Source of the DNA: Chloroflexota bacterium
GTDB taxonomy: Bacteria; Chloroflexota; Anaerolineae; Fen-1058
DNA: 13,831 nt
NCBI GenBank assembly: GCA_016219235.1
Contig: JACRBO010000169.1
Location: 1 to 13,831, forward strand
Direction of reading: 5' to 3'
Within the stretch, counting starts at the first letter, position 1, and each line of letters begins with the position of its first letter. Below are positions 13,279-13,831 of the stretch, in pieces. A program made the position numbers and the translations under genes. The notes under the pieces were generated by a model. The model had not been told where the DNA came from and made no database searches. It was given only the letters and a program-made list of their open reading frames with translations.

Positions 13279-13831
13279 ATGCCCCAGGACAAACCGCAGC
13301 GTCCCTCCATTCGCGATTTACCCCGCAACGTCTGGGCGGTGAGTTTGACCAGCTTCTTCATGGACGTGTCCAGCGAGATGGTCATCAACCTGCTGCCGCT
13401 GTTTCTGTCGAATGTGCTGGGCATCAAGACCAATCTCATCGGCGTGATTGAGGGCGTGGCTGAAGCAACGGCCAGCATCCTGAAGTTGTTCTCCGGCTGG
13501 CTATCCGATAAACTTCGCGCGCGCAAATGGCTGGCGGTGTTGGGCTATGGCCTGTCGGCGTTGAGCAAGCCGTTCTTCTACATCGCCGCATCATGGGAAG
13601 TAATCGCGGGGGTGCGGTGGGTCGATCGGGTGGGCAAGGGACTGCGCACCGCCCCGCGCGATGCGCTCGTCGCCGATTCGATTTCGCCCGAGCAGCGCGG
13701 CTTCGCCTTCGGCTTTCATCGCGCCGCCGATACGCTGGGCGCGATGTTCGGCATTCTCATCGCGATCCTGATCGTGTGGTTGGCGCAATCCAACAGCACG
13801 CTGCTGGGCGAATCGACGTTCCGCACCATCG
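13279..13831 (+). CDS. MFS transporter, N-terminal part (cut by the window end)
   Basis: 184 codons from ATG 13279, open to the right edge. AAGG lies about 6 nt upstream. Translation starts MPQDKPQRPSIRDLPRNVWA and shows membrane helices around VSLTSFFMDVSSEMVINLLPLFL, LAVLGYGLSALSKPFFYIAA and ADTLGAMFGILIAILIVWLA. The MFS loop 2-3 motif is GWLSDKLRARKW (73-84). RVGKGLRTAPRDALVADS is typical of a subgroup of putative drug/sugar efflux MFS proteins. Substrate unknown. A repeat array, not a promoter I can recognise, occupies the space before it; it may be co-transcribed with the iron-transporter gene. Confidence 0.88.
   Translation, partial: MPQDKPQRPSIRDLPRNVWAVSLTSFFMDVSSEMVINLLPLFLSNVLGIKTNLIGVIEGVAEATASILKLFSGWLSDKLRARKWLAVLGYGLSALSKPFFYIAASWEVIAGVRWVDRVGKGLRTAPRDALVADSISPEQRGFAFGFHRAADTLGAMFGILIAILIVWLAQSNSTLLGESTFRTI

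Noticed and set aside
13043..13342. Open frame with repeated TGNWS residues
   Set aside because: Translation of the family D array in another frame; no ribosome site and it overlaps the MFS start.
12786..13451. Long open frame overlapping the iron-transporter and family D array
   Set aside because: Out of frame with the clear VIT1 domain and with the MFS gene; it is open through the array only because family D has no stops in that frame. Product is low-complexity.

Overview
The window is bacterial, GC-rich and densely coded: 13 complete genes and one cut by the right edge. The heptamer repeats between genes, TATAAT-type promoters with an extended -10, the particular GlmS variant, a YtxH protein, an Uma2 nuclease and a rubrerythrin-VIT1 fusion together suggest Chloroflexota (Anaerolineae-like). 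That assignment is inference; there is no rRNA or other phylogenetic marker here.

Layout. 15-752 (-): a hexapeptide acyltransferase. It is divergent from 847-2888 (+), which holds an ImmA/IrrE-like protein that has lost its zinc site, followed by an NAD(P)-dependent aldehyde dehydrogenase. 3038-6528 (+): a GlmS-type glucosamine-6-phosphate synthase and a bifunctional NAD(P)H-hydrate repair enzyme (NnrE-NnrD). A bidirectional terminator at 6629-6658 separates these from convergent genes. 6676-7605 (-): a YtxH protein and a two-helix membrane protein. 7670-10852 (-): in transcription order cysteine desulfurase, Uma2 nuclease, MnmA tRNA thiolase and a small membrane protein. 10964 onward (+): an acidic TPR-like protein, an MbfA-like rubrerythrin-VIT1 iron transporter, and the start of an MFS transporter that runs off the window.

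The clearest functional set is cysteine desulfurase plus MnmA, which supply and use persulfide sulfur for 2-thiouridine in tRNA. The other neighbours look like housekeeping (hexosamine synthesis, metabolite repair, aldehyde oxidation, iron handling).

The most unusual content is a set of short tandem repeats, mostly of 7-bp period (A: TGACGAG/TAACGAG; B: RGTGCGT; C: GTTGGAG) or alternating 7+8 = 15 bp (D: GGTAACT + GGTCAACT). They occupy most intergenic spaces and often form long hairpins. In at least six genes the repeat begins at the TGA stop codon itself. Because 7 leaves remainder 1 modulo 3, three successive A units place stops in all three forward frames. Family D, with a 15-bp period, leaves frames open: one D array lies in frame inside the epimerase domain of the Nnr enzyme and encodes a QLPVD-type pentapeptide repeat. 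Another A+C array supplies the start codon and first 15 residues of MnmA. These repeats therefore appear to shape gene ends and proteins, not just fill gaps.
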